Shown: positions 1 to 10,558 of the stretch, piece by piece
Position numbering within the stretch: the stretch's first letter is position 1
How the letters are laid out: every line of letters begins with the position of its first letter
Assembly (NCBI GenBank): GCA_038380435.1
Contig: JAWZYU010000011.1
Span: 74,335,501-74,399,500 of the forward strand
Origin: Ryuthela nishihirai
Lineage: Eukaryota > Arthropoda > Arachnida > Araneae > Heptathelidae
DNA: 64,000 nucleotides
Direction: 5' to 3'
Program-made: the position numbers and the translations under genes
The notes under the pieces: generated by a model
The model's database searches: none
What the model saw: the letters and a program-made list of their open reading frames with translations, nothing else
What the model was told of the DNA's origin: nothing

Positions 1-253
1 GATGAATTGTTTTGGGCCACATATAAAATATATAGTTAACGTATATGAATAATAAAACTTCATTTATTTTCTTATGTTTTTTATTATAAAATTAAAAAAA
101 TGACAACATAAAACTAATGGGATATCAAAAACTCGCTGGAAATCACATAATAATGTTGAAAGCTTATGTGGTAAACACGTAAACTTTGCGATTTTGTGGG
201 TCGCATTACTAACTGACCAGGATCGCATGCGGTCCGCGGGTTGGACACGCCTG
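1..253 (-). mobile_element. hAT-type transposon end (fragment)
   Basis: The right edge at 253, read on the minus strand, begins CAGGCGTGTCCAACCCGCGG. This has the CAG start and layout of hAT terminal inverted repeats. The rest is AT-rich with no coding content, and the other end lies outside the window, so the TSD cannot be tested. The terminus resembles that of the hAT-like MITE at 34869, which starts CAGGCGTGGGCAAAC. The superfamily is inferred from the terminus only. Confidence 0.45.
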
Positions 254-1874
254 CTATATATCATAAAAATCCCAAGGGATATAATGAAGGCTGCATTGTG
301 CTACCTTTGAGCATGTTTTTGCACACGAGATAAATGGCCAGGCCGCCCATTAGACAGATGGTAGCTAGTGGTGACTGGCCAGGGTGTCAGCTTGCCCGAT
401 GGTAAGTGGGCCCTGTGAGCCCCTGATGAAGTGGGCTCTTTAAACATTTAGACAATATGTTAAAAACGTAATGACCTTTTAGTAGCTTGAAAATGAAAAT
501 GAAGTTCCAATATTATTACTGTATGCAACTACAATTTACGTTGTATTAATATTTTAATAAAAAAATTAATAAAATCATTTTTCGAGGATATTTTATATTT
601 AAGAATATAATTAACTATTAAAAAATAATTCTAATTCGAGTTATGTGAGGCCGACGCATACGTTATATAGGCTCGGATCTTTACTCTTGCGACTGCGCAA
701 TGAAGTATAGCTGGTAATCCCAGCCTGGGATTGTGACGTGCAGCCAGAGTCAACTTTGTATCGAGCTATTGCATACATTGCAAAGACAGCAAATATATTT
801 CATTGCGTCGGCCTCAGTTTGTGTGTGCTTCGTCAGCTGTTCACCTCGTGCTTGCTGTGTTCTATAAAAGGTATGTATTTAATTAATATTTTTACATACT
901 ATGGCCCTGTGCCCTTTAATTTAAATATAATGTATTTTCTTTCATTGTATAAAATTAGTTTAAATACTAGGAAGTATATATATTTAAGCTGCAGTCTCAA
1001 ATAATAATGTTATAAATTCAAAGGGATGAAAGTTTAGCGTGTGTTCATAAATAGCATATATGTATACCACTAAAGTATGAATGATGTAATTTATTACAAT
1101 GACACAATTTTATTACAAATTAATCAATTTTATCTAAACCTAAATACTTCTATTTCTCTTAGCATAAAGGCAAACCACTTTGTATTGAATCTCATTTGCG
1201 ACATTAAATAACCTTAATAAAACTTTATACCTTATACATGTGAAACGTTTAACATTGATCTCCCCTGACAGAGGACCAAATAACAAACTTTACCGTTGAT
1301 TCCTCTTCTCCACAGGAACCATGTTTCATCTTAAATAAGAGCAGTCCTTCTACATAGCATTACACAACACTAATACACTATCTCCTTCTTCCTTTTTACT
1401 ACACTATCTCTTTGCTTTCTTTCACACTTCTATTTTCAAAGCATTCTCGTTCTAAACAGTTAATTACGTAAATCGTCATGCTTAGCATAGACGATTGTTC
1501 ATGATACACCTGTCGCAAGCCATTTTCGCACACTTTCATCTGTTGTAACACTATATACACATAATGCAAGTTTCATAAATAATACCTTTTATTTACTCTA
1601 CAGTTAAAATTACTGAGAATATTAAAATTGTTGTTAATAATAAATGCTATATAAAACATATTTCTATTGATGTGTTCTTGCGGCGAGGTCCATTATGCAG
1701 GACATAAAATATCCATTATACATAACGGGGATCTCGCTACGTACTGTAGGAATTTTTTACAATATGCTACAGCAGTTTACAAACAAAATGCAGACTACAG
1801 CAACACAATAATAACAACTTATTATTGTCAAGTGCAAACGTAATAATATCCAACTTATGGCAAATGTTGGATTC
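254..1874. other. AT-rich stretch, no gene recognised
   Basis: No convincing coding frame. At 320-380 a short segment shares words with the SINE-B body (a run like 'gcacac...taaatggccagg' and 'gacagatggtagc'), so it may be a very old SINE-B piece. Around 690-871 is a less AT-rich block ending in tataaaag followed by gtatgtat, which could be a first exon with a donor site, but no partner exon is visible. The remainder shows nothing I can name. Confidence 0.3.
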
Positions 1875-2505
1875 AACATTTAATTGTAGATGTTCATTTT
1901 TCCCTACGTGGAGTACTTTTAATTAAGTTTTAATTTTCTTGGGACTGAGTCATTCATAATTTTCCTCTCATAGAAACGAGCATCACATGGCAGACCATCA
2001 AGTGGCTGAAATGGATGTTCAGCAAAAAACTGTTTCAGATTTGCTCGTGATGGACATTGGAAGATTCCAGCAGTTGATCTTTCATTTTCTTGTGTAGGTT
2101 CATTTATAGGATGTGCTTCAGAAATCAAGTCATTTATGGCTGAAGGTACATCCGATTCCCTGTAACTAGTTGAAGCTATGTGTTCAGATGTTGCAACTAC
2201 AGTTAGTACAGATACGGAACAATGAAGCCAGAAGAAGTACTGAGCCTGGGTTGGTGAGTAAAGGATGCTATATTATTTGTCTCTACATTCAAAGCAGCTC
2301 TTTCCTCTTCTTGCAACTCACAAGTCATTGCATCATCACCATTAGTGTTTCTTGCTTCTTGACTATTTGTTGCGGAACTGTACATTGATGTGGATGTTGG
2401 TTGTGGTATTATAAAATCTGTAATAGTGTTGTGCACCACACCAGCTCTAGGTGATGGGGTGGCCACAACTAGGGGAGAAATCACCATGTAATTTCGATTC
2501 CACAA
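1875..2505 (-). pseudogene. hAT (ZMYM1/DUF4371-like) transposase, N-terminal remnant
   Basis: Two broken minus-strand frames (2505-2203 and 2128-1919) read like the N-terminal part of the hAT transposases often annotated as zinc finger MYM-type protein 1-like. The first is a Ser/Thr-rich leader. The second contains 'HPFQPLDGLPCDARFYERK', which fits the segment just before the TTF-type zinc finger region. The leader is shared, in opposite orientation, with 3638-3820, so two copies of one element family face away from each other here. Frameshifts and stops separate the pieces. Family assignment is by resemblance; no DDE region is present in this piece. Confidence 0.5.
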
Positions 2506-3450
2506 ATATGTGGGTGATTGCGTTGTGTATTTTTTTATAATCTTATCGTTAAAACCAGGTTCTACTTTACGCTACGTATTTCGCCAAAGTGGGCTCATTG
2601 GACGGTCGATACGTGTTGCCTTCGACTTCCTCCCTGGGTTTGTGTGCAACTTAACCACACTTCTGCAACTCAAAGTTACAAACAATAATTTTATTTTAAC
2701 AACTCCACAATTAAGCATAATAGTTACACAAACATGATAATCACAGAGATCATCTGCATCCCCTATCTGGGATGTTCTCGGACATTAGCTGTACCAGTTA
2801 CTCGGTCACTTCGACCGAAACTGACTCAAAGTTCGTTGGGGCCGAAAAGTTCGTAAAAGTCTCTTTTTGATAAAAATTAGGTTTTGGGGCCCAGTCCGCT
2901 ACGGGAGCGCTGCGACGGAGGCTAGACACTGCTCATGTGTAAGAGAACCCTGAATGTTGAAATAGTCCCTACCTCTTTCTTGCTGGAGCCGAAGTTCTGC
3001 CGACACCATCTCCCTTTGTTTGCATGTGCGCGCTGACTCTCTCGAACTTTGCGGAGCACTCGCAGGATGCGTCAGCTCATCTCGCTGACCTGGACAAGAA
3101 GAAGGAAAAAGAAAGTCATCATCTCAGGCAAGAGAAGTCTCCTTTCTTTGTTTCAGACTCTGGAGTTGGGTGCCACCAATCGGTGACACCGGCGAGAGGT
3201 GTCCCCACCTCATTGGCCCGCCATTTGAAAATCAAAGGGGGAACGCCCCCCTCTCCGGGGTCCTTGGTGTAGGTCATGGCGGGAGCACCACGCGCTCTAC
3301 GCCGCAAGGAGGGGGAGGGGGTCAACTTGACCTCCGCTGCAGTCCGTTCCACTGAACTTTCAACATGGAGGCTGGCTCATCAGTTGTTTTAGAACCTTCC
3401 AGCTCCCAAAGTCGTGTCCACAGGATGAACTCGCTGTGGGCACGACAATA
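2506..3450. other. GC-rich block between two inverted hAT remnants
   Basis: From about 2760 to 3450 base composition rises sharply above the AT-rich surroundings, with repeated purine/pyrimidine runs and CpGs. Open frames exist on both strands (for example 3024-3272 plus and 3352-3119 minus), but they overlap one another and none resembles a known domain, so I treat them as by-products of composition. The block could be the shared non-coding 5' region of the flanking hAT copies or a separate insertion. No TIR, LTR or TSD was found. Confidence 0.3.
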
Positions 3451-3597
3451 GACCTGCATCGGTTGGCTGATTCTTGTCTTTCTGCTTCTTGTCGCTCTTT
3501 GCGTTTCAGAAAAAGCATAAATCTGGATCACTGAAATGCAAATAGCCAAATAGCGACAAGAAGCAGAAAGACAGGAATCAGCCAACAGATGCAGGTC
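3451..3597. repeat. 46-bp-arm palindrome
   Basis: Left arm 3451-3496 begins gacctgcatcggttggctg. The right arm 3552-3597 is its reverse complement with two mismatches seen (cag ccaac a/c gatg, and aca g/a gaat). The loop is about 55 bp. It lies at the inner edge of the plus-strand hAT remnant and may be one of its terminal structures or a fold-back scar. Confidence 0.7.
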
Positions 3598-3599
3598 TA

Positions 3600-4999
3600 T
3601 TACAGATTTTATAATACCACAACCACCATCTACATCAATGTACAGTTCTGCAACAAATAGTCAAGAAGCAAGAAACACTAATGGTGGTGATGCAATGACT
3701 TGTGAGTTGCAAGAACAGAAAAGAGCTGCTTTGAATGTAGAGACAAATAAAATAACATCCTTTACTCACCAACCCAGGCTCAGTACTTCTTCTGGCTTCA
3801 TTGTTCCGTATCTGTACTAACTGATAATATTTTTGCATCTTCACTAATTAAAAAAAAGAAGTGTTGAAGCAGAGGAGTATGGTCATGAGGATTATAGACA
3901 TCATAAAGATGTTAGGCAAGCAAGCACTTCCTTTGAGGTCACAGAAATGAATCGACCTACACGGATAATAAGGTTCTGAATCATAGCAATGTTTTAGCTA
4001 AAGTGCAGTTGATGGCAAAATATGACCCCATTATGGCAGTTCATGTTTGTGTAGTACAAGTGTACACAAAGAATCAAACGATTAGAACAACAAGGAAAGG
4101 CTCAAAGTAAAGGCCGTGGTGGACTTGTTACATACCTGGGTAAAACAACTATTAACATGTTAATCTAAATTATGAAGAATATAAGAAAGAATTAGTCATG
4201 AAATTTTTCAAGCAAAATATTCTATTCAAGTTGATTCAACATAAGATAATTCATCCATCAATCAGTTTAGCATTATTATTAGGTATGTGCTTAAAGGTGT
4301 TATCTGTGAGTGACTACTTTCAGTTGTGTCAAGTAATGATGGTACAGGACAGGGACTTTTTGATACGTTCACTGAAACAATACAGCATCTTAAAATTGAT
4401 CCCAAAAATGTTTGTCTGATAGTACATTACATTAAATAAAAACAAGTCCCAGTTGTACCGCAACATAAGGCTGCGCACCAACTATGGGGAGAATGCCATG
4501 AACACCACTACTTACGCCAGGGCAAGACAGTGCCACAAGGACACAGCTCATCCACGGCTACCTATGGCAAACAATCCTATAGAAGGAAGGTTCATCCATC
4601 GGTCAAAACCTAAATTTAATCTGTTCCCCGGTTAGCCACAAAAATAGTATATAGAACCAAGTTGACTCGGCTCCCGGGGTTATCTGGTAGTACATATGGA
4701 GTTGCAAACTACCATGGCAAGTATAATGGTTTGCGAAGTAAAATTACTGATATGGCTGATCAACATGTTCATATATGCTGCTATACCCATGTCTTGAATT
4801 TGGTGATAACTGAAACAACAAAATGTTGCTTGCCTGCAGTTTCTTTTTTCAATTTGCTCCAGAATTTAGCAACTTTTGTGAAAACATCATACAAGAGAAT
4901 GGCTGTATGGATAGAAGTTGTTGGTAAACATCTAGGACAAGAAAAAAATGAAACGATTAAAGCGAATTGGTGAGGCAAGATGGTTAGGAAAATTTACAT
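3600..4999 (+). pseudogene. hAT (ZMYM1/DUF4371-like) transposase remnant
   Basis: This is a second copy of the hAT family seen at 1875-2505, now on the plus strand. It starts with the same Ser/Thr-rich leader (3638-3820), then decays through frameshifts. Around 3990-4060 it reads like the 'L..YDP...H' helix of the family. Near 4310-4420 it reads 'GQGLFDTFTETIQHLKIDPKN', matching the segment after the first catalytic region, where family members have 'TGEGL'. At 4662-4973 it reads 'GSTYGVANYHGKYNGL' and 'CYTHVLNLVI', the [N]ANM-GK and C-H-LNLV motifs, ending near 'RLKRIGEARWLGK', the conserved R-W motif. The C-terminal dimerisation domain is missing; a Tc1 fragment follows directly. Catalytically dead. 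Confidence 0.7.
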
Positions 5000-5447
5000 G
5001 GGCTTTCTTGGAGACCCTTGTACCCATCAAGATTTCTGTCACCGTCACAAGATACGCCAACCATCTACACCCGTTCGTAACGATTCCCTTTCCACATCAT
5101 GCCATCTTTCAACAGGACAATGACATACTGCATACTTCCTGAGTGGCAACCAATTGGCTGTGGAGCATTTAGGTACGTTTACCACACTCCAATGGCCATG
5201 TCGATCGCCCGACCTCAACCACATTGAGAATTTGTGAGATGAATTGGAAAGATCTGTTGGGGCCCACCAATCTCCCCCCCCCCCCCCCCAGAAACTGTGG
5301 ATGCTCTATGACAGGCGATCCTTACTTCAATGGTGGCAATACCACCTCCGAGTTTTCAACACCTCATCGAGTCCTTACCAAGACGTATGGCTACTGTTGT
5401 GAGGTCAAAAGGTGGAGCAACAGGTTATTAGGCAGGGATATATAATT
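4995..5447 (+). pseudogene. Tc1-like transposase, C-terminal fragment
   Basis: Shifted plus-strand frames give 'FQQDNDILHTS', the second catalytic Asp region, followed by 'SPDLNHIENLW', the third acidic residue (Glu), and after a C-run (5274-5290) a tail with 'RMATVVRSKGGATG'. These motifs, in this order, are typical of Tc1-family DDE transposases. The first catalytic Asp and the DNA-binding domain are missing. Stops and a frameshift in the homopolymer break the frame. The fragment abuts the hAT remnant, so one element probably inserted into the other; no TA-flanked TIR was found. Confidence 0.7.
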
Positions 5448-6149
5448 GCCCATTCAGTGTCTCACACAGCAGAAGTTGCATTTTCCATATTCAACCAGCA
5501 TAAATTTCTCTCACATAAGCTACTGTTTGGCTAATTCATAGGGTGTATATTTCATATCAATCTCACTATCCACTAGAGGCACTGTTCGCTCCATAATTTG
5601 TAGCCATTTTTTGATAGTGTCATTAGGATAGCACCCTACGTTGAAGGTAAGTGTAATCATTTGTACTAATTTTTCGAAAATGAGGTGAAAGTCTTAGTTT
5701 TCTTTTACTTTCCTATATCCGGCTTTCACGTTACAAATTATATATAAATATTTTTAGTAGTTTTCTCCCTGTGAACGCAACCATGCCCTTTCCCGTTCAG
5801 ATATCAATAAGCCTAATTGACCCGATGCATCTTTTCTGAACTGATCTACATCCTCTTGACTGGTTTATTGTCCTCATCATTACCGTATTAACTAAAGATA
5901 ATGTTGTTATGCTTAACTTCGGGTTTAAAAGAACAAACTAACAGCCATAAGTGGGTACCAACTGTAGTGCTTTATATTCAAATACATGCAATTAGATGCA
6001 TTGAAAAGCTTTGAAAGTGTAGTAAGAAGCATATGGAAATTTGAAACTCGAAAGAAATAAACGTTAAAATATTTGCAAACGAACTATACGCAATTACAAA
6101 TTTAATATTTTATAATTAAAAATAATTTAACTATTACAAATTTATTAAT
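5448..6149. other. No feature recognised
   Basis: AT-rich sequence without a supported ORF, repeat or RNA. Short words at 5520-5660 do not match other parts of the window. Confidence 0.3.
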
Positions 6150-7060
6150 TGTGCCTTACATATGTAATTTTTTTACTATTATTTTAACGTAAAAAATACG
6201 AAACGCATCTAGAGAATCTTTTGTATATGATAACACTGAACAAATTTTGACCTTTGGTGTGTTTCCGAAGTGCAAATACCCATTTGTTGTGTAAATCGAT
6301 GTGCTGAACACAAAAATGACAACAATGTTTGACTGGCTACGCTTTTCGATGATACATAATTCACTAAAGGTTGCATATCGGTCTATAGCAACTGCCGCCT
6401 CTTCGACTGCCACTTATAAACCAAATCATGAGAATCTCGCATCACACTCCGGGCAGTAATCTGCTAACATAGAAGGGCTCCTTCATCGATATCTCTTTTC
6501 CATTGTAGCCAATTTCCTGATGAAAACGTTCCTGTGCTCATTCACGGTGCCTGTTTTCCCGAAAGAAATCCAAATGAGAACTTAAGAAATGTACTTTCAA
6601 AGACATACTACATCTCAGTTTGTGAAATGTGGATAGCAATTCTTCCACAAGACCCTTGTAATTTTCTGCTTTTTTATTCCTTAAAAAGACTTCATCACCA
6701 GTGATGATACGATCAAATCTCATATCAATGAACAAATATCTGGACCAGTAAAAACACTCTCTTTTACCTTTGCGTCACTAAATCTTGGATATTTCTGTCG
6801 AAGGTACAGAAAGGCAGTTTGCATTTGATCCTTAGCCTTAACAAATTTCTTCATTGAACCCAATTTTAATGTAAAGATGGCAACAAAATCTTCGTGGATT
6901 GTACCAGCGAATGATGCTGTAAATTCTTCTTCCCTGGCTCCAGTGATTGCCAAGAAGACCAAATCCTCTTCATGAAATGAGATGCTCTGTCTCAGCTATT
7001 CCATTCGCAAAGGAAGCAACAGAACTTTATATATCCGAGCTGTAGTTCAAACAAAAGAGC
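6150..7060 (-). pseudogene. Broken multi-copy gene of unknown function (arthropod-type repeated ORF)
   Basis: Minus-strand frames joined by frameshifts read, in order, 'FVAIFTLKLGSMKKFVKA', 'AFLYLRQKYPRFSDAKVKE', 'ENYKGLVEELLSTFHKL' and 'CSMSLKVHFLSSHLDFF', then (shifted) 'LATMEKRY' and 'SPSMLADYC'. I recall a protein family repeated many times in spider and insect assemblies with this motif order (a MSLK-HFL-SHLDFFPENLG segment followed by MEKRYQG and ADYCW), usually annotated as uncharacterised. The recall is from memory and untested. At least three frameshifts and a weak 3' end at about 6156 make it a pseudogene. Its role is unknown; the copy number suggests it travels with a mobile element. 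Confidence 0.55.
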
Positions 7061-7518
7061 AAGGATTTACATCCACACAAATATGCCACTTGTATTTGTA
7101 ATTACATATGTATTGAAGTAATTGTTTCATATTGCAGGAAGTTTTCTTTATATTAACAGCATGGCCTACTGGAATAGAAGACAACGCGTTTCCATTGCGT
7201 AGAAGAACGGCTTTCACACTTACTTTCCAGGAATCTATAAATAACCTCCATTTATCTGGATATCATGGGAAGGGATCACATGATAAGTTTCACCTCATTT
7301 AATTGAATCACAAATTCAAAGCTTAACATAAGGGTGAAAGACATTTCACCTCAGTTTGAAATATTACAAGGGAAAAACGTCTTATTTATAGCTTGTATAC
7401 TGTATGTGTAATATTTCACCAAATCAGGTAACATTACAAGTTGATTAATTTAAGCATATTATATTTGGCTGTAGCCAAAATCTGGTTATATAAAAGATTT
7501 TCCGTGAACTCGTCATTA
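7061..7518. other. No feature recognised
   Basis: AT-rich. The minus-strand continuation upstream of the pseudogene at 6150-7060 may reach into 7060-7250 but no frame stays open. Confidence 0.25.
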
Positions 7519-7726
7519 ATAAAAAAATAAAAATAAATACCCCCTCAAGCAGCTGCTTGCCACAGAGGTCTGACAGGTGCCTGTCAGTTTATATGCCACA
7601 GTAGAAAATCTGAGAGGATGGCAGGACCTCAGCAGAAAACAACACGAACATCCATGCCTTACCCGGGACTCGAACCCAGGTCCCGTAGATCAGTAGCCAA
7701 GCATGCTAACCACTCGGCCACAGGAC
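7519..7726 (-). mobile_element. SINE-A (tRNA-derived), copy 1
   Basis: Read on the minus strand it starts with a tRNA-like head: A-box TGGCCGAGTGGTTAGC (here slightly altered) and B-box GGGTTCGAGTCCC about 45 bp further on. About 110 bp of unrelated body follows, ending in cttgagggggta and an ATTT-rich tail (7519-7537). Box spacing fits a tRNA with a long variable arm (Ser/Leu type). The same unit recurs at 23178, 28931, 39353 and 44774, which shows it is a dispersed SINE and not a working tRNA gene. Confidence 0.88.
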
Positions 7727-8088
7727 TAGAGAACAATAACCCTCGTTTCCATGCAGTGTCCATGAGGGCTTGGGCTAGGCTATCAATCTCTACACCATCA
7801 TCATAAGTTATAATTGCTCCTGCTCTATCTTCAGGCTGAAGGCTTTCAAACGAGATCAGACGTGTGAGTTCTTTGGAATACATCCACTAATAGATGGTAG
7901 AGTTGATCACCACATTCACTAGTCGGGCCCAGTCAGAATGCCAGGAGTGACTTTCGGTGTTCTTTAACGGCACGCCGGAGATGACAATCTTTATTCGATG
8001 CACATACACGCTGCACCAAGACGTTGCGTTGCGATGGTTAACAAACTCTAGCCACTGCATTAGATTAAGTGTTACTTTCCACGTTAGT

Positions 8089-8100
8089 ACATGAAATTCT
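8089..8100. repeat. TSD of outer SINE-B (left)
   Basis: acatgaaattct, repeated exactly at 8890-8901. The pair brackets the composite SINE-B insertion. Confidence 0.85.
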
Positions 8101-8889
8101 GGGGGCGGGGGAGGCTCAATCGGTAGCGCACCAGGCTCGTAATCTGGAGTTCCCAGGTTCGGTTGGTTGTTTGGTTGTTTTACCTCTGAGCGGCACTTTT
8201 TGCACACAATGGGCTAAATGGCCAGGTCACATGAACCCCGAAGGCTCAGAGAAGGTTGGGGGAGGGGACCCACCGGAACAGCTGTTGGGAGACAGATGGT
8301 AGCCTCCCGTCAAGGCCATCCAGCGTGTTCTTTAACGTGCACAGGGTATGGCTCTCCCACACACGGGGCCACGGCTTAACGTCCCATCCGACGGACGGCG
8401 GCCTTTCCAAGCCCATCGGTGTCCCCTACTGACCGTGGGCAGGGCGGGGAATTTTGCGGAGATAAATCTCAACGCTGACCCAGCTGGGACTCGAACCTGG
8501 GAACTACAGATTATGAGCCTGGTGCGCTACCGACTGAGCCATCCCCGCCCCTCCCAGGTTCGAGTCCCAGCTGGGTCAGCATTGAGATTTATCTCCGCAA
8601 AATTCCCCGCCCTGCTCACAGTCAGTAGGGGACACCGATGGGCTTGGAAAGGCCACTGTCTGTCGGATGGGACGTTAAGCCGTGGCCCCGTGTGCAGGAG
8701 AGCCATACCCTGTGCACGTTAAAGAACACGCTGGATGGCCTTGACACGAGGCTACCATCTGTCTCCCAACAGCTGTTCCAGTGGGTCCCCTCCCCCATCC
8801 TTCTCTGAGCCTTCGGGGTCCATGTGACCTGGCCATTTATCCCATGGTGTGCAAAAAAGTGCCGCTCAGAGGTAAAACAACCCAACCCA
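8101..8889 (+). mobile_element. SINE-B outer copy, split by a second SINE-B
   Basis: The plus-strand tRNA-like head lies at 8101-8161 (ggctcaatcggtagcgcacc, then 'ggctcgtaatctg'). It is interrupted and resumes at 8552 with the B-box ggttcgagtccc and about 325 bp of body ending gaggtaaaacaacccaaccc. In other copies the anticodon region reads CTCATAAT and the layout resembles elongator tRNA-Met. The 12-bp TSD (8089-8100, 8890-8901) flanks the whole composite, so this copy landed first and was later split at its B-box by the inner copy. Confidence 0.88.
8162..8551 (-). mobile_element. SINE-B inner copy nested in the outer copy
   Basis: Complete minus-strand copy of about 390 bp. The head at 8551-8488 has the A-box-like gatggctcagtcggtagcgc, anticodon loop ctcataat and B-box ggttcgagtccc; the body ends in a GGTTGTTTGGTTG-type tail at 8162. 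Flanked by the 11-bp TSD tcccaggttcg at 8151-8161 and 8552-8562, which is the B-box of the outer copy. It gives the cleanest consensus of the family in this window. Confidence 0.92.
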
Positions 8890-8983
8890 ACATGAAATTC
8901 TATAGTTCTGGGGGCCACCAAAGTCTTTTTTAAAGACCACACAGCATCAACCCTCCCCGTTACAATAAACAGTGACTTGAAGA

Positions 8984-9290
8984 CTAGGCATCAGGTGCCA
9001 AGTCTGGTTTTTTTCCCATTGTCAGCAATTGAAGGCAAAAATTCACAAAGCACATGGAATTCATGCACTGTGAAAGCAACATGGTTAAGTGTAAGATACA
9101 CCAAACTGTTGTTCCCATACTTTTGATAAAAACGAAGGTAGACAATAAACTTTTCCTTGAATAAGGCGGGAACAATGTACAAATCTTCACCGAGGCAGCA
9201 CACGTCTGGATTGTCACATACGTCTGCATCGTGACAAATGATGCTTTGCTCAGAGCCACGCTGTAGAACACTGATGTTATCTAGCGGGTG
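8984..9290 (-). pseudogene. Unidentified coding-like frame
   Basis: A minus-strand frame from 9284 to 8991 stays open for about 95 codons without an ATG near its start. It contains 'VCCLGEDLYIVPALFKEKF' and, after a short gap, 'TLNHVAFTVHEFHVL'. The spacing (basic/hydrophobic strand, charged Y/F-rich strand, then 'LT..E...L') loosely recalls the single-stranded-DNA-binding fold of PC4-like proteins, but this is a weak, motif-level impression. Stops precede it in the same frame, so it is either an exon or a broken gene. It is the downstream part of a 3-kb minus-strand coding-like region. Confidence 0.3.
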
Positions 9291-10351
9291 GTCTGACTTT
9301 CATCAACCACTTTTTACACTGCATTGTATTTCTATAAATGTCTATGACGTTTTCGTCACAACGACTGAATGACTTCCTGTGGTAGACCGGGTGGCCAATG
9401 TCCAGGCAGTCTCATAATTAGACACTTTAGCCTACTCGAGGGTACTGGGGTTCCTTCATCCATCATCATTGGTTGGTAGACAGGTCCATGAAGTCCTGGT
9501 CACAGCACCATCTGTATCTGAGGTTTTGGTTGTGGATCTGGTAGAAAAGACCTATAATGTCGCTGTGGCATGTCTAACTCTGGTACACATCTATTGGCAT
9601 GCGCACTGTCTTAGTTGGTTCAGGCCCGCTCTCATAGCCCAAGTCGTCATCACTAAATTAAAAAATCATGGTGACAAATTAAACACTGAGGTAGATAATT
9701 GTGTTTATGCTTGTGAAAAGTAATACTGATTCTAAGACCACATGTGCAGAACTTACACGAGACAGAATACTTGCAATAAGCGTGGGTAGGGGGCTGATTA
9801 CACTGACGTAATCACGGAACATGTCCTGACCTGTCTTTCTCAAGAACAAAGAAGTGGGTCTTTACAGATGAAACACCTGCACAGGCTGACTTTTCATATA
9901 ACGAGGGCTCCCATCTTTTAGCAGTTCCTTAAAAGGAAATTTTACCCCTGGTCTAATCAGGCTTCCTTCTGGGTTTACATTTCTGTGAGTTCAAGTGTAA
10001 ATAAAAGAAAGGATAAAGAGCCATTTTGAAAATTTGTGTGTGACTGTGGCCTCCAACATCACATATGCTCTTGTGGGATTTACAACACTTTACATTGGCT
10101 TTATTTTTAACTTTTTAACATGCCCGGATGCTTAATTAGTAACTACTGTATTTTTTAACAGTATTGACGTTTAATTGTTACACGTATCAATCCATGCAGC
10201 AAATGCTACTGTTTCTGCTTTAGCACAATGTATATTTTCACCCTGGTGCAGTCCACACTCACAAATAGACACTTTAGGTGGGTGGCAGTACTTTGGACAT
10301 CCATACACTTCCAGATTGATGCTGGGTATGTTTAGTTACAATAAGTTTTTT

Positions 10352-10558
10352 TTTCATCAATTCCTCCTTTATCCCCTACCACATCAAAGCTACATGACTT
10401 TGTCTGTTGATACAAGTGTCTTACAATATAAGGAAGGTGGTCTAAATACCATACCTTTTCTACAGAAAGAGGGTAGAAAGGTAGACCGATAATATGTCTA
10501 GATATGAATCTTACGGTTTTTGCATCCTTTTCAGAAATAGTTGGTAAGGTCGTAGGTT
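10352..10558. repeat. Direct repeat unit 1 (about 200 bp)
   Basis: From tttcatcaattcctccttt to ggtaaggtcgtaggt, near-identical to 11624-11820, with small indels (for example an extra agaaaggt-type insertion near 10478 and a few substitutions). Same orientation, about 1.27 kb apart. Both lie in the unidentified minus-strand coding-like region. Confidence 0.85.

Noticed and set aside
3024..3355. Overlapping plus and minus frames of 60-82 codons in the GC-rich block
   Set aside because: All three overlap one another, lack domains and follow from the high GC content with few stops.
7655..7735. tRNA gene (Ser/Leu type)
   Set aside because: The tRNA-like head is followed by the same SINE body and tail in five places, and acceptor-stem pairing is lacking.
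8488..8551. tRNA-Met gene
   Set aside because: It is the head of SINE-B, repeated with an identical downstream body; no 3' acceptor arm.
8984..9290. Firm assignment as a PC4-like DNA-binding protein
   Set aside because: Only a loose motif spacing supports it; kept as an unidentified frame.
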